NCBI RefSeq assembly: GCF_024267675.1
Contig: NZ_JALDYX010000008.1
Location: 1 to 64,000, forward strand
Source: Marinobacterium sedimentorum
Lineage (GTDB): Bacteria; Pseudomonadota; Gammaproteobacteria; Pseudomonadales; Balneatricaceae
Direction of reading: 5' to 3'
DNA length: 64,000 nt
Position 1 is the first letter of the stretch; the number at the start of each line of letters is the position of its first letter. The position numbers and the translations under genes are program-made. The notes under the pieces are model-generated. The model was given only the letters and a program-made list of their open reading frames with translations, was not told the origin of the DNA and made no database searches. Below are positions 1 to 9,140 of this stretch, one piece after another.

Positions 1-337
1 TCCGGATCGCGCTGAAAGCCAGAGACTCATTGGGACTTATTCATAGGTTCCCTAGTCGGTATTAGCTACTCTTTGTGGCTGATCTGGCGAGCCCAATCAA
101 CAGGATACGCCATCTTTTCTATATTTCCCGTACATCGGGAATCACCATAACTCTCGTTTTACCCCGCTAGACCTAGCAGGATTAATGCGTCGATAACGCA
201 CCTCACGGTTTTTTGTGCCACATCAAGTACCTGCATCTTCACCGATCCCGACGCCAGGCGTACCGTATGGAGGACGTGATCGGTTGCTGCGAAAGGCTTA
301 GCGGTAGAAACGGCGATATTTTGTAAACAAACAACGA
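1..337. other. Gene-poor stretch at window start
   Basis: No open frame here resembles a protein I recognise. A 60-codon leftward frame at 159-341 has no convincing ribosome binding site. The stretch adjoins a decayed transposase and is probably scar DNA; genes to the left lie outside the window. Confidence 0.4.
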
Positions 338-500
338 TCACACCTTCTCAGGCATAGTCGGTTTCCATTTATGCGGCAGCAGCTTGCCGATCGCACCCGT
401 TTTTTGGGTCGATAACCGGGCCAGCACATCTTTCAGATAAGCGTAGAGCTGGTGCCCGTTCAAGTTTCGCCGACTGGATCAGGTTCATGATCGGCAGCTG
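338..500 (-). pseudogene. IS66-family transposase C-terminal remnant
   Basis: Read leftward, this gives the characteristic end of an IS66 TnpC transposase: IMNLIQSAK, then after a one-base insertion near 460-465 the frame continues LNGHQLYAYLKDVLARLS and ends GKLLPHKWKP followed by a stop at 338. The frame is broken and the DDE catalytic core is absent, so it is an inactive remnant. It marks an old insertion next to the catabolic island. Family assignment is from remembered IS66 C-termini, not from a search. Confidence 0.7.
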
Positions 501-1255
501 CACGCTGCGTAATAAGCCCGCAACAGCCAGTTGCAGCGCCCGAGCGCCCAGGGCCAGATCCGTTTTTCACCCGGTTCTTGTCGATTATCAACCTGAGCAT
601 GGTCAGCTGCATTCGGCAAATCTAGATCGAGCCTGACTATGATCCCCGCGATTTCGCCTTGGTCTGCGCCGGCGCACGGCCCTGGCCGAGGCGATCGGCC
701 AGCTGCCCAGGGGATTGCAGGCGCCGGCATTGAAAGATGTGTCATGGCTGAATTGGCGCAAGATATGGTGCGGAATGAGACCTGTTACACAGTCAATTAT
801 CCTGCAGGCAGGTTTCGGTCGCGTTGCGTCGACATTTTACGGGTTGATCATGCTTGAGCCGGGTCAGGCCTCTTCCGTCGGATTCAACCTTTTCAGGCGG
901 CAGGCCTGGCGGAGAACGCATTGCCCGTTGGGCTCAGTCTGCCTTTTCGTACATTCTGCTGTTGTGCGCCGCTGAGTCGTGATCTGCGCCTTCCGGGGAT
1001 CAGATGGTTGCCGCAACAGGTCATGGGTGGCTGAACTCGTCCAGGCAAGGGAAATTCGAGCCGGCGGTATGGTTCAAGCAACTATCCGGATAATGTCGGT
1101 AGTTCCAGATATCGAACCCGGCTGCACGGTCGATTGCGGGAGTATCCTGTGGGCGATACAGGAACACCTGGTCAAGGTCAGAGAGCCGAAAAAAGGAGTC
1201 CCGCAGGCGTTGGCTGGCGCATATGCGACTAGAGGGCCCAGGGGACTCAAGACGA
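501..1255. other. Gene-poor scar region between IS66 remnant and catabolic operon
   Basis: Several frames of 60-90 codons overlap on both strands, but none has a plausible start with a Shine-Dalgarno sequence or a recognisable product. Remaining IS66 sequence or other insertion debris may be present; I could not extend the transposase similarity beyond about 500. Confidence 0.35.
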
Positions 1256-1281
1256 CTGCACCCGCTGAGGCTCGGGTGCAG
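1256..1281 (-). terminator. Hairpin after the leftward catabolic operon
   Basis: CTGCACCCG and CGGGTGCAG form a perfect 9-bp stem with an 8-base loop, 19 bases past the stop of the last gene of the leftward operon. There is no clear T-run on the leftward side, so an intrinsic terminator is plausible but not certain. Confidence 0.45.
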
Positions 1282-1299
1282 CCGAAGGTGCGGGCGAGC

Positions 1300-2031
1300 T
1301 TACCGCACCTGTTCGAACAGCGACCCCCAGCCGCGAAGCCGGGACGGGTCGGTGCCTGCGAGCTGCATGCCTTTCCAGACGCCGGTGGCGATACTGTCGT
1401 AGATCGGGATCTTCAGTTCTCGTTCCAGCTCGGCCGCGATGCGGGTTCCGCGCAAGTTGGTGCAGAAGATGGCGATGGCGTCGACCTTCCGCTCTGCGGC
1501 TACCGCGCGCACCATCCCGGCGATGCAGTCCTCGTCGTACTCGGAGAACGAGAAGTTGCCACGGTCGCCGAGGTGCCGCTCGGCGGTGCAGCGAAAGCCC
1601 GCCTCGCGGTAGTTCTCGAGGATCTTCGCCTGAACCTCCTCAAGGTAGGGTGTCACCAGGCCGAACGTCTTGACGCCGGTCTTCCCGAAGATTTCGTTCA
1701 GCGCCAGTACTGAGCTGGACGCTGCAATGCCGGTTTCGTCGTGGATCGCCTCGCACAGCGTGACGTCGTTCTCGAAGCCGCACCAGCCGGACGAAGTGCC
1801 GCTCCAGATGATCGATTGCACCTGGGCGTCGGCGAGCAGCCGTGCAGACTCAAGGAAGGGGCCGCGGTCGAACTGGCCGAGCGCCCGTTGCTCAAGCGAG
1901 ATTTCGGTGACCCGGAGTCGGCCGAAATGGGCGCTGACGTCCGGCAGGTCGTGCAACATGCGCGCTGTCAGCGGCTCGAGCACGGTATTTGACGAGGGCG
2001 TGAGCACGCCCAGCAGGGTACGTGGATTCAT
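1300..2031 (-). CDS. Asp/Glu racemase-superfamily protein, arylmalonate decarboxylase/maleate isomerase-like
   Basis: This 243-residue protein opens with GVLTPSSNTVLEP, the N-terminal signature of the maleate isomerase/arylmalonate decarboxylase branch of the Asp/Glu racemase superfamily. Two-cysteine members use one Cys in each half. Here the first position falls in WSGTSSGW, with Gly78 where a Cys would be expected, and the second is Cys190 in IFCTNLRGT. A Gly/Cys pair is the pattern of arylmalonate decarboxylase (Gly74/Cys188), so decarboxylation fits better than isomerisation or racemisation. It is the last gene of the leftward catabolic run, about 200 bases after the deaminase-like gene and possibly with its own promoter. 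The start has an AGGAG-like sequence just upstream. Family confident, substrate unknown. Confidence 0.75.
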   Translation of the reverse strand: MNPRTLLGVLTPSSNTVLEPLTARMLHDLPDVSAHFGRLRVTEISLEQRALGQFDRGPFLESARLLADAQVQSIIWSGTSSGWCGFENDVTLCEAIHDETGIAASSSVLALNEIFGKTGVKTFGLVTPYLEEVQAKILENYREAGFRCTAERHLGDRGNFSFSEYDEDCIAGMVRAVAAERKVDAIAIFCTNLRGTRIAAELERELKIPIYDSIATGVWKGMQLAGTDPSRLRGWGSLFEQVR

Positions 2032-2113
2032 TATTGACTCCTCTCAACTTAACCATTCAAAAGGCGTCCCTCCCTGTTGAACGGTTGCCCTTGGAAATCG
2101 GGCGCGACTTTAC

Positions 2114-2157
2114 GAAAACCCCTGGTTTTCAAGGGTTCGCATTGGCCTAGGCCAATG
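2114..2157. promoter_or_regulatory. Two palindromes upstream of the decarboxylase-like gene
   Basis: GAAAACC-CCT-GGTTTTC (2114-2130) is a perfect 7-bp inverted repeat, and CATTGGCCTAGGCCAATG (2140-2157) is a perfect 18-bp palindrome. They lie in the roughly 200-base gap between 2231 and 2031, the only sizeable gap in this operon. They could be an operator or an internal attenuator; the role is inference. Confidence 0.4.
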
Positions 2158-2230
2158 GTGATGCATCCATGCACCACCATAATCTGCAGCGCGGCGGCGC
2201 GGGCATCGCGCCACCGCCGGGTACTCGGGC

Positions 2231-3616
2231 TCAGGACCGGTGCATTAACCGCTGCACGCCCTGGGCCGCTTCGCGACGCAAGCGTTCCAGGTCCAGGCCC
2301 GGGATGCGGCCGTCTTCGACCACCAGGCAGCCGCCGACGATGCTGTGGCTGACGCGGGCCGGCTCGCCGGCGGTGACCGGCGCCAGTCCCGGGTCGTGGA
2401 AGCCGAAGAAACGCGGGTGGTCGAGATCGTAGAGCACCAGGTCCGCGGCCTTGCCGACCTCAAGGGTGCCGACGTCGTCGAGCCCCAGCATCCGGGCGCC
2501 GCCGGCCGAGCCCCAGTGGATGATGTCCTCGGCCCGGGTTGCCGCGGCGCCGCCGGTGGCGCGGTGGATCAGCCAGGCACTGTTGAGTTCACCGGTCATG
2601 CTGCCGGATTCGTTCGAAGCGACGCCGTCGACGCCGATAGAGATCGGCACGCCGGCGGCGTCCATCTGCGGCACCGGTGCGATGCCGCTGCCCAGGCGCG
2701 CATTGCTCACCGGGCAGTGGGATATGCCGGTGCCGGTCTGGGCCAGCAGACGGATCTCGGACGGCTGCACATGCACCATATGGGCAAACCAGACGTCCGG
2801 CCCTAGCCAGTCGTGCTCGGCGACGAACTCCACTGGCAGCAGGTTGTACTTCTCGCGGCAGAAGTTGACGTAGTTCTGCGTCTCCGACAGGTGGCTGTGC
2901 AGTCGCAGACCCAGGCCCCGCGCCGCCGCGGCCAGTTCGCGCAGCAGCGTCGGCGGCAGCGAGAAGGTCGGCGTGGTCGGCGCCACCACGACCCGGCGCA
3001 TGGCGTCCGGCTTGCCCTGGTGGTAGCGCGCTTTGAGCCGTTCGATATCCCCGACCATGGCGTCCAGGGATTCCGGTGCCAGTGCGGTTTTGCTGAACCC
3101 CGGGTGGGCGTTGGCCGACTCCAGCGCTCCGCCGCGGCAGAGGGCGAAGCGCATGCCGAACTCGTCGGCGATCTCGAACAACGCATCGCCGGTCTCGGTA
3201 GTGCCGCCGCCGAAGTAGAGGTAGTGGTGGTCGGCGCAAGCGGTGGCGCCGGACAGCAGCAGTTCCGCCATGCCGAGCCGCGCGGCGATGCGTACCAGCT
3301 TAGGCGTGAACAGCTCCAGCCGCGGGTAGGGCACCGAGGCCAGCCAGCCCTGCAGGTCCTGGTTCATGCCCTCGGGCACGGCCTTGAGCAGGTTCTGGAA
3401 CAGATGGTGGTGACTGTTGACGCCGCCGGGATAGACCACCTGGCGTGAGGCGTCGATGACGCGTTCGTCCGGCTGCGGCGCGAGGTTCGCGGCCATTTCG
3501 GCGATACGGCCGTCGCGGATGCGCAGGTCGACGCGGCCAGCGCGGGCTCGCTCGCCGCGCAGGCCGGTCATCACCGCGACCGGGTTCTTGATTAGAAGAT
3601 TCTGTTGTCGCTTCAT
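2231..3616 (-). CDS. Amidohydrolase, 8-oxoguanine deaminase / TRZ-ATZ-like
   Basis: The 461-residue protein is a TIM-barrel amidohydrolase of the TRZ/ATZ/8-oxoguanine deaminase type. NSHHHLFQ gives the HxH metal pair, GLRLHSHLSETQNYV the third His region, and SIGVDGVASNESG the catalytic Asp region; GTLEVGKAADLVLYDL is the usual C-terminal beta-sandwich return. ACADHHYLYF closely recalls the 8-oxoguanine deaminase group. A deaminase or hydrolase acting on an aminated heterocycle is expected. It follows the NCS2 permease in the same direction. I chose the ATG at 3616; an upstream TTG at 3637 overlapping the permease stop is possible, and neither has a strong Shine-Dalgarno sequence. Substrate not determinable. 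Confidence 0.8.
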   Translation of the reverse strand: MKRQQNLLIKNPVAVMTGLRGERARAGRVDLRIRDGRIAEMAANLAPQPDERVIDASRQVVYPGGVNSHHHLFQNLLKAVPEGMNQDLQGWLASVPYPRLELFTPKLVRIAARLGMAELLLSGATACADHHYLYFGGGTTETGDALFEIADEFGMRFALCRGGALESANAHPGFSKTALAPESLDAMVGDIERLKARYHQGKPDAMRRVVVAPTTPTFSLPPTLLRELAAAARGLGLRLHSHLSETQNYVNFCREKYNLLPVEFVAEHDWLGPDVWFAHMVHVQPSEIRLLAQTGTGISHCPVSNARLGSGIAPVPQMDAAGVPISIGVDGVASNESGSMTGELNSAWLIHRATGGAAATRAEDIIHWGSAGGARMLGLDDVGTLEVGKAADLVLYDLDHPRFFGFHDPGLAPVTAGEPARVSHSIVGGCLVVEDGRIPGLDLERLRREAAQGVQRLMHRS

Positions 3617-3633
3617 GGTTTTAACTCGATGGA

Positions 3634-4980
3634 TCAAAGATTGTGGGAGAGCGCTTCACGCGACTTGGATTCGGGCGCCTCGATACCGTTGAGCAGGGCA
3701 TTGAGCAGGACCGACAGCAGACAGGCGATGACGACGCTGCTGTGCAAGAATGGCTGGCTCCATTCGGGCAACTGCTCGAACAGCGCCGGGGACAGTACTG
3801 GCACCAACGCCGCTGCCAGCGTGAAGCCGACGATCAGTACGTTGTAGCGGTTGTGTTCGTAGTCGACCTTGGCCAGGGTCTGAATGCCGGCGACCGCGAC
3901 CACGCCGAACATGGCGATGCCAGCGCCTCCGAGCGCCGCGCTCGGAACCGAGGCGATGACGGCGCCGGCCTTGGGCGTCAGCGCCACTGCGCACATCATC
4001 AGGCCGCTGACGGCAACCACCCAGCGGCTGCGAACGCCGGTCAGGATCACCAGGCCGACGTTCTCCATGAAGGCGATGAACGGGAAAGCCGCGAAGCCGC
4101 CGGCGATGGTGCTGGCCAGACCGTTGGCGCGCAGGCCGTTGATGACCTCTTTCTCCTCGACCTGCTTGCCAACGATGTCGCCGATTGCCAGGAACAGCCC
4201 CATCGACTCGACCATCTGTACGATCATCACGACGATCATGGTGGCGATCGGGATGATGGCGAAGGTTGGCAGGCCGAAGTGGAACGGTAGCGGTACCGTG
4301 ACCCAGGGCGCCTCGCCGACCTGCTCGAAACTGCCCATACCCAGCGCCCAGGCCAGTACCGCGCCGACTAGCATGCCGATCAGCACCGCCAGGTTGCGCA
4401 CCAGCGGGCTGCCGTAACGGTTCACCAGCAGAATGGTCGCCAGCACCGAGATCGAGACGAAGAGGAAGGCCGGGGCGCCGAAGTTGTCGGCGTCGTGGCC
4501 GCCTCCAACCCAGGTGTAGGCCACCGGGAACAGCTGCAGCCCGATCACCGTGACGATGCAGCCGGTAACGACCGGTGGGAAGAAACGCCGCAAACGGCCC
4601 ACAAAGGGCGCCGCCAGCATGGTGAAGATGCCGGCGCCGATCACGGCGCCGCAGACGCCGGCGAAGCCGACCTCCGGGTTACTGCCGATGGCGATCACCG
4701 GGCCTACACTGCTGAAGGCCACGCCCTGCAGGATCGGCAGCCGGACGCCAAACTTCCAGAAGCCGACGGTCTGCAGCAGGGTGGCGATGCCGGAGCAGAA
4801 CAGGGTGGTACTGATCAGCACCACCGTGTCAGCTCTGGACATCTGTAGCGCCGAGGCGATGATCAGCGGTACGGCAATGGCGCCGATATAGGACACCGCC
4901 ATATGTTGCAGGCCGAGGGTCAGCATTTGCCGCAGCGGCAGTTTCGCATCGACCGGGTGGATGCTTGTGGTCATGGTCAT
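3634..4980 (-). CDS. NCS2-family nucleobase/heterocycle permease
   Basis: This 448-residue polytopic membrane protein has the NCS2 (uracil/xanthine permease) layout: GLQHMAVSYIGAIAVPL near residue 25 carries the conserved QH motif, many hydrophobic helices follow, and the late segment PFIAFMENVGLVILTGV corresponds to the family signature region. It should import a purine-, pyrimidine- or related heterocycle with a cation. It sits inside the leftward catabolic run between the CobW and deaminase genes, so the imported compound is probably the pathway substrate. The family includes uracil, xanthine, urate and ascorbate carriers, and specificity cannot be read here. Confidence 0.88.
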   Translation of the reverse strand: MTMTTSIHPVDAKLPLRQMLTLGLQHMAVSYIGAIAVPLIIASALQMSRADTVVLISTTLFCSGIATLLQTVGFWKFGVRLPILQGVAFSSVGPVIAIGSNPEVGFAGVCGAVIGAGIFTMLAAPFVGRLRRFFPPVVTGCIVTVIGLQLFPVAYTWVGGGHDADNFGAPAFLFVSISVLATILLVNRYGSPLVRNLAVLIGMLVGAVLAWALGMGSFEQVGEAPWVTVPLPFHFGLPTFAIIPIATMIVVMIVQMVESMGLFLAIGDIVGKQVEEKEVINGLRANGLASTIAGGFAAFPFIAFMENVGLVILTGVRSRWVVAVSGLMMCAVALTPKAGAVIASVPSAALGGAGIAMFGVVAVAGIQTLAKVDYEHNRYNVLIVGFTLAAALVPVLSPALFEQLPEWSQPFLHSSVVIACLLSVLLNALLNGIEAPESKSREALSHNL

Positions 4981-5077
4981 TTCTCCTCTGTATCTTGTTT
5001 TTCTTAAAAGAGGCTTCCCCGTTCGGATTGCCGGGCACCGCCGCTGGTTTTGGGTGGGCGGCGGCCCCCGGCCGACG

Positions 5078-6124
5078 TCAACCGGCGAGGCAGGCTTGGA
5101 AACGTTCGTTGAGTAGGGCCCGGTCGAGATCGCGGCCGATGAAGACCACCTTGCTCGAACGCGGCTCCCGGCCCCAGGGCTGGGCTGCGTGGAAGTCGAT
5201 CAGGCTGTGTACCCCCTGGAGTATGTAGCGCTGGTCGCGACCCTGGGCCGCCAGCACTCCTTTCATGCGGAACAGCTTGTCCGCCTGCTCGACGCGCAGC
5301 TCCTCGATCCAGCGGCTGAAGGCGTCGATGTCGATGTCGGCGTCCACCGCGATGCCGACCGAGGTCACGCTGGCGTCGTGCTCGTGGCTGTAGTCGTGGT
5401 CGTGGTCGTGGTGGGCATGGCCGCGATGCTCGTTCTCGGCGCCGATCTCCAGCAGCTTCTGTGTCGCCTCGAAGGCGCCGAGGCCGAGGATGCCGCAGAG
5501 GTCGATCTCGGCGTAGCTGGAGGTCACAAGCTCCGCGGTGGCGTTGAGGCTGCGGATGCGTTCGCGCAGCGCCGCGACGGCAGCATCGTCCACCAGATCG
5601 ATCTTATTGATGACGATGCGGTCGGCGCAGACGATCTGATCGACCGCCTGGTTGTCGGCGCCATCGAGCTCAAGGTCTTCCAGGTGCTGGCCAATGTGCT
5701 TGGCGTCGACCATTGTTACGATGGCGTCGAGCTCGACTTCCCGGGCGATGGGGTCGTCGATGAAGAAGGTCTGGGCCACCGGGTAGGGATCGGCCATGCC
5801 GCTGGTTTCGACCAGGATGTGGTCGAGCCGCTCTGGCCGCGCGACCAGCTCGCGTACCACCCGTACCAGGTCCTCGCGAACTTCGGCGGTGCAGCAGACG
5901 CAGCCGTTGACCATTTCGTAGATCTCCTCCGTGTCGGACTTGAGCACTAGATCGCCGTCGATGCCGATCTCGCCGAACTCGTTTTCGATCACGGCGATCT
6001 TGCGGCCGTGGTTCTCCCGCAGGATGTAGTTGAGCAAGGTGGTCTTGCCGGCACCGAGAAAGCCGGTGAGCACGGTGACCGGGATCTTGTTGTTGGGACG
6101 CGGAGCGTCGAAGGGTGTGTTCAT
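5078..6124 (-). CDS. CobW/G3E-family GTPase metallochaperone
   Basis: A 348-residue G3E GTPase: Walker A GFLGAGKTT (residues 21-29), metal motif GCVCC (74-78), a guanine-specificity NKID segment, a His-rich linker around residue 235 (HGHAHHDHDHD) and a C-terminal CobW_C domain. Such proteins deliver zinc or another metal to client enzymes. Its place in an operon with three amidohydrolase-fold proteins suggests it metallates one of them. It overlaps the UbiX gene by four bases (ATGA-type junction), indicating co-translation. The repetitive GTG/CAT DNA around 5395 simply encodes the His-rich linker. Confidence 0.88.
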   Translation of the reverse strand: MNTPFDAPRPNNKIPVTVLTGFLGAGKTTLLNYILRENHGRKIAVIENEFGEIGIDGDLVLKSDTEEIYEMVNGCVCCTAEVREDLVRVVRELVARPERLDHILVETSGMADPYPVAQTFFIDDPIAREVELDAIVTMVDAKHIGQHLEDLELDGADNQAVDQIVCADRIVINKIDLVDDAAVAALRERIRSLNATAELVTSSYAEIDLCGILGLGAFEATQKLLEIGAENEHRGHAHHDHDHDYSHEHDASVTSVGIAVDADIDIDAFSRWIEELRVEQADKLFRMKGVLAAQGRDQRYILQGVHSLIDFHAAQPWGREPRSSKVVFIGRDLDRALLNERFQACLAG

Positions 6125-6768
6125 GGTGTCTCCTGGGTGCAGGTTGGGTAGCCGGGCTGCTCGCTGACCGTCGGCTCGCGCCAGCGCAGCGCGGTGCCGG
6201 CGTCGAAGCCGAAGAGGTCGAGCACGCGACCCAGGCTGTGGTCGATCATCTGATCGAGGGTGTCGGGACGGGCGTAGAAGGCCGGTACCGGCGGTGCGAT
6301 GATGCCGCCCATTTCGGTCACGGCGGTCATGTTGCGCAGGTGCGCCAGCGTCAGCGGCGTTTCACGGGTCATCAGGACCAGCGGGCGGCGCTCCTTGAGG
6401 GTGACGTCGGCGGCGCGGCTGATCAGGCTCGACGAGACGCCGGTGGCGATCTCCGCCAGGGTACGCATCGAGCAGGGTGCGACCACCATGCCCAGCGCCC
6501 GGAAGGAGCCGCTGGCGATACCAGCGGCGACGTCGTCGCTGCGGTGGCAGTGGCTGGCAAGCGCCTGCACCTCCGAGAGCTTGCAGTCGGTCTCCAGTGC
6601 CATGGTCAGCTGGGCGGCGCGGCTTATCACCAGGTGGGTTTCGACGTCGAGCGTCGCCAGCAGCTCCAGCAGCCGCTTGCCGTAGACAAAGCCGGAGGCG
6701 CCGCTGATGGCAACCACCATACGCGCTCGGCCGCCGGAGGCATTGGAGGCTTGATGAAAGGCGTTCAT
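6121..6768 (-). CDS. ubiX: UbiX-type flavin prenyltransferase
   Basis: This 215-residue flavoprotein carries MVVAISGASGFVYGKRLLELL near its start, APCSMRTLAEIATGVSSSLI and RPLVLMTRETPLTLAHLRNM, the hallmarks of UbiX/Pad1 enzymes that make prenylated FMN. It overlaps the UbiD gene by four bases and the CobW gene by four bases, so it almost certainly supplies the cofactor for the adjacent decarboxylase. It is slightly longer than housekeeping UbiX (about 190 residues) because of an N-terminal extension. It is probably a pathway-dedicated paralogue rather than the ubiquinone one. Confidence 0.9.
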   Translation of the reverse strand: MNAFHQASNASGGRARMVVAISGASGFVYGKRLLELLATLDVETHLVISRAAQLTMALETDCKLSEVQALASHCHRSDDVAAGIASGSFRALGMVVAPCSMRTLAEIATGVSSSLISRAADVTLKERRPLVLMTRETPLTLAHLRNMTAVTEMGGIIAPPVPAFYARPDTLDQMIDHSLGRVLDLFGFDAGTALRWREPTVSEQPGYPTCTQETP

Positions 6769-8156
6769 GGCTGCCTCCCCTGCTTTACCAGCAGCTCGCA
6801 GGCACGGGCCAGGGCGCTGTCGTCAATACGGGCGCGGATGCCGTCGAAGCCGGCCCCGCGGGTCGCGTCCAGCGCCATCCGCGAGGTGGTGCCGTCGATC
6901 GAGGATGAGGGGTCGAGCGGGCTGCCGGGCAGGCCGTCGATGACGAACTGGTCGCGGTGCGGCTGAAAATGGGTCGCCAGCGCCCAGAGCACCTGGCTGT
7001 CGTCGACGACATCGACGTCGCTGTCGACCGCGATTACAGTCTTCAGGTAGGGGTCCCAGCCCAGCAGCGCCAGCATGATCTGCCGGGCTTCGCCGTCGCG
7101 GCTCTGGTTCAGTGCCACATAGCAGTGGAAATGGGTGCCGGAGTTGGGGTAGTGCACCGCGGTCACGGCCGGGAAGCGCGCTTTGAGTTTCTCGCTCATC
7201 TCCGCCTCGCGCGGCAGCCGCGCCAACGTCAGGTGTTCGGCATAGTTGCCGCCGACGATGTCGACCAGCCAGGGGTCGCGGCGGCGCATCAGGGTGTCGA
7301 GGCGCAGCAGGTTGTTGGTGGAACGGTCCGACGAATAGCCGCTGAACTCGCCGAACGGGCCCTCCTCGGCATGGTCATTGGCGTCGATGCTGCCTTCGAG
7401 CACGAACTCGGCGCACGCTGGCACGCCGATGCCGTGGCGCGGCGTGCGCACCAGTTCCAGCGGCGCACCGAACAGGCCGCCGGCGAGGGCGCGCTCGTCG
7501 CTGCCGTAGGGCAGTCGTGCCGCCGCCGCCAGCATGAACAGTGGATGGGCACCGATGACCATCGCCACCGGCAGCGCCTGGCCGCGTTCACGGGCGGTCT
7601 GCAGCATGCGCCAGAGATGGCCACGCGAGTGCAGGCTGGTGGCCAGCGCCTGGCGGGCGTGGCGCATCGAGCGGTGGTAGCTGAGGTTGGCGACACCGGT
7701 GACCGGGTCGTCGGCGATAATGACCGCGTTGGTGACGTAAGGACCGCGATCGCTGGCGAAATGCTTGAGCATCGGCAACCGTGCCAAATCCAGCGCTTCG
7801 CCCTCGTAGACCTCATCAAGGATCGCGCCGCTGTCGACGTAGCGGGGCTCAATCGGCGCGTTGGCGCGGGCCTGGAAGGCGTCATGCAGGCCGGCGGACG
7901 TTGTGCCGAACAGCCGGGCGAGGCGTTCGCGAGAGGCAAAGACGTTAGACGCCACCGGCACGCCGAGGTCGCCGACGCTATTGCAGATGAGCATTGGCTG
8001 GCGACCGTTGGCAGCGAGGCGGTCGATCAGTGCGGTGACGTCCTGGTCGGCGGACAGCGCTGTATCGATCGTCAGCACGTCGTCCGGGTGCTGGCGCCGG
8101 TACTCGGCGGCAAAATCGTGGAAATCCTGGCTTGCGCCATAAAGAGTGTTGGCCAT
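6765..8156 (-). CDS. UbiD-family prenyl-FMN-dependent (hetero)aromatic decarboxylase
   Basis: The 463-residue protein has UbiD-family features: VANLSYHRSMRHA carries the conserved Arg region and EEGPFGEFSGY carries Glu265 and Glu270, matching the two catalytic Glu residues. UbiD enzymes reversibly decarboxylate aromatic, heteroaromatic or alpha,beta-unsaturated acids with prenyl-FMN. The start is the ATG at 8156; the frame stays open upstream only because it overlaps the preceding gene out of frame. Housekeeping UbiD is about 490 residues and this sequence looks divergent from it, so a catabolic role fits. It is directly upstream of UbiX with an ATGA overlap. Confidence 0.9.
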   Translation of the reverse strand: MANTLYGASQDFHDFAAEYRRQHPDDVLTIDTALSADQDVTALIDRLAANGRQPMLICNSVGDLGVPVASNVFASRERLARLFGTTSAGLHDAFQARANAPIEPRYVDSGAILDEVYEGEALDLARLPMLKHFASDRGPYVTNAVIIADDPVTGVANLSYHRSMRHARQALATSLHSRGHLWRMLQTARERGQALPVAMVIGAHPLFMLAAAARLPYGSDERALAGGLFGAPLELVRTPRHGIGVPACAEFVLEGSIDANDHAEEGPFGEFSGYSSDRSTNNLLRLDTLMRRRDPWLVDIVGGNYAEHLTLARLPREAEMSEKLKARFPAVTAVHYPNSGTHFHCYVALNQSRDGEARQIMLALLGWDPYLKTVIAVDSDVDVVDDSQVLWALATHFQPHRDQFVIDGLPGSPLDPSSSIDGTTSRMALDATRGAGFDGIRARIDDSALARACELLVKQGRQP

Positions 8157-8212
8157 GGTGGCTGCTCCGTAGTCGGCAGGCGCGCGGGCGGTGCCCGCCT
8201 GCGCGCCCTTGA

Positions 8213-9121
8213 TCACTTCACGTAGGTCGCGGTGAGGCGCTTGTCCGCTTCGGCGAGGTCCTTCGGCGGTTTGGTTGGCTCGATGCCGACCAGCCGGGCG
8301 ATGTTGTTGCCCAGGTAGTCCTCCAGGTGATCCTCGTCGATGCCCAGGCCGTGCGGCGGGTCGGAGCAGAGCACCTCCAGTTCGCGCAGCCACATGCCCG
8401 GTTCGTTGGGCGGCGAGTCGGTGCCGAAGACGATCTTGTCGCGCGGCAACTGCTTGGCGAACTCGACGATGCGCGACTGGAAGCACCAGCCGGACTCGCA
8501 GTAGACGTTCGGCGTGTCCATCGCCATCCAGAACGCCTCGAACGAGTAGTTGCCGCCGGTCTGGATGCCGAAGTGACCGATGATGAAGTTGACCATCGGG
8601 AATTCGCGGATGATCGGGTAGAACATCGTCGGGATTGTGTAGGGACCGTCGCCGGTGTGGATCAGCACCACTATGTTGTACTTGGCGCAGACCTTCATCG
8701 CCGGGCGCAGCCAGTCCAGCGCGCGGTCGGGACGGTAGCCGTGCATGTTGGCGTGCAGCTTGAGCATCTTGAAGCCGTATTCCTTGATGTGGAACTCCAG
8801 CTCCCTGGCGCCGTTTTCCGGCCCCCAGCGCGGGTTGAAGGTGAAGTTGCCGATGAAGCGATCGGGGTACTTCACGCACAGTTCCGAGATGTAGGACATG
8901 TAATCGCGGATGCCCTCGCGGCCGCGGCGGTTGCCGTCGCGGTAGCCGGTGTTGCCCGGCGGCGGCTGGATGAAGCCCATGTCAATGCGGCGCGGCTTGC
9001 CGTTGATCATGTAGGGCCCGTCCATCAGCTTGAGCATGCGCTCGCCGTTGAAGGGCTCGCCGGTATGGCGCCAGGCCTCGTCGACCAGGTTGGTGGGGTG
9101 CAGGTGGGTATCGATAATCAT
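8213..9121 (-). CDS. Amidohydrolase-2 family protein with intact metal site (decarboxylase-like)
   Basis: This 302-residue protein belongs to the amidohydrolase-2 (ACMSD/gamma-resorcylate decarboxylase/LigW) family. The metal ligands are all visible: THLHP (His6, His8), VLIHTGDGPY, FIIGHFGIQTGG and FGTDSPPNEPG. Members are mostly non-oxidative decarboxylases or hydrolases of aromatic or heterocyclic acids, for example 3,6-dihydroxypicolinate, isoorotate and 2-amino-3-carboxymuconate semialdehyde. GGAGACAGACAG precedes the ATG. It is the second gene of the leftward run, 19 bases after its paralogue at 9141-10055, which shares over half its residues by eye but has lost the HxH pair. They may form a hetero-oligomer. 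Confidence 0.85.
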   Translation of the reverse strand: MIIDTHLHPTNLVDEAWRHTGEPFNGERMLKLMDGPYMINGKPRRIDMGFIQPPPGNTGYRDGNRRGREGIRDYMSYISELCVKYPDRFIGNFTFNPRWGPENGARELEFHIKEYGFKMLKLHANMHGYRPDRALDWLRPAMKVCAKYNIVVLIHTGDGPYTIPTMFYPIIREFPMVNFIIGHFGIQTGGNYSFEAFWMAMDTPNVYCESGWCFQSRIVEFAKQLPRDKIVFGTDSPPNEPGMWLRELEVLCSDPPHGLGIDEDHLEDYLGNNIARLVGIEPTKPPKDLAEADKRLTATYVK

Positions 9122-9140
9122 CTGTCTGTCTCCGGGTTGC

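Noticed and set aside
5390..5425. Repetitive GTGGTCGTG DNA looking like a microsatellite
   Set aside because: It encodes the His-rich metal-binding linker of the CobW protein on the other strand.
8156..8879. N-terminal extension of the UbiD frame to 8879
   Set aside because: The extension reads the neighbouring amidohydrolase out of frame; UbiD homology begins at the ATG at 8156.
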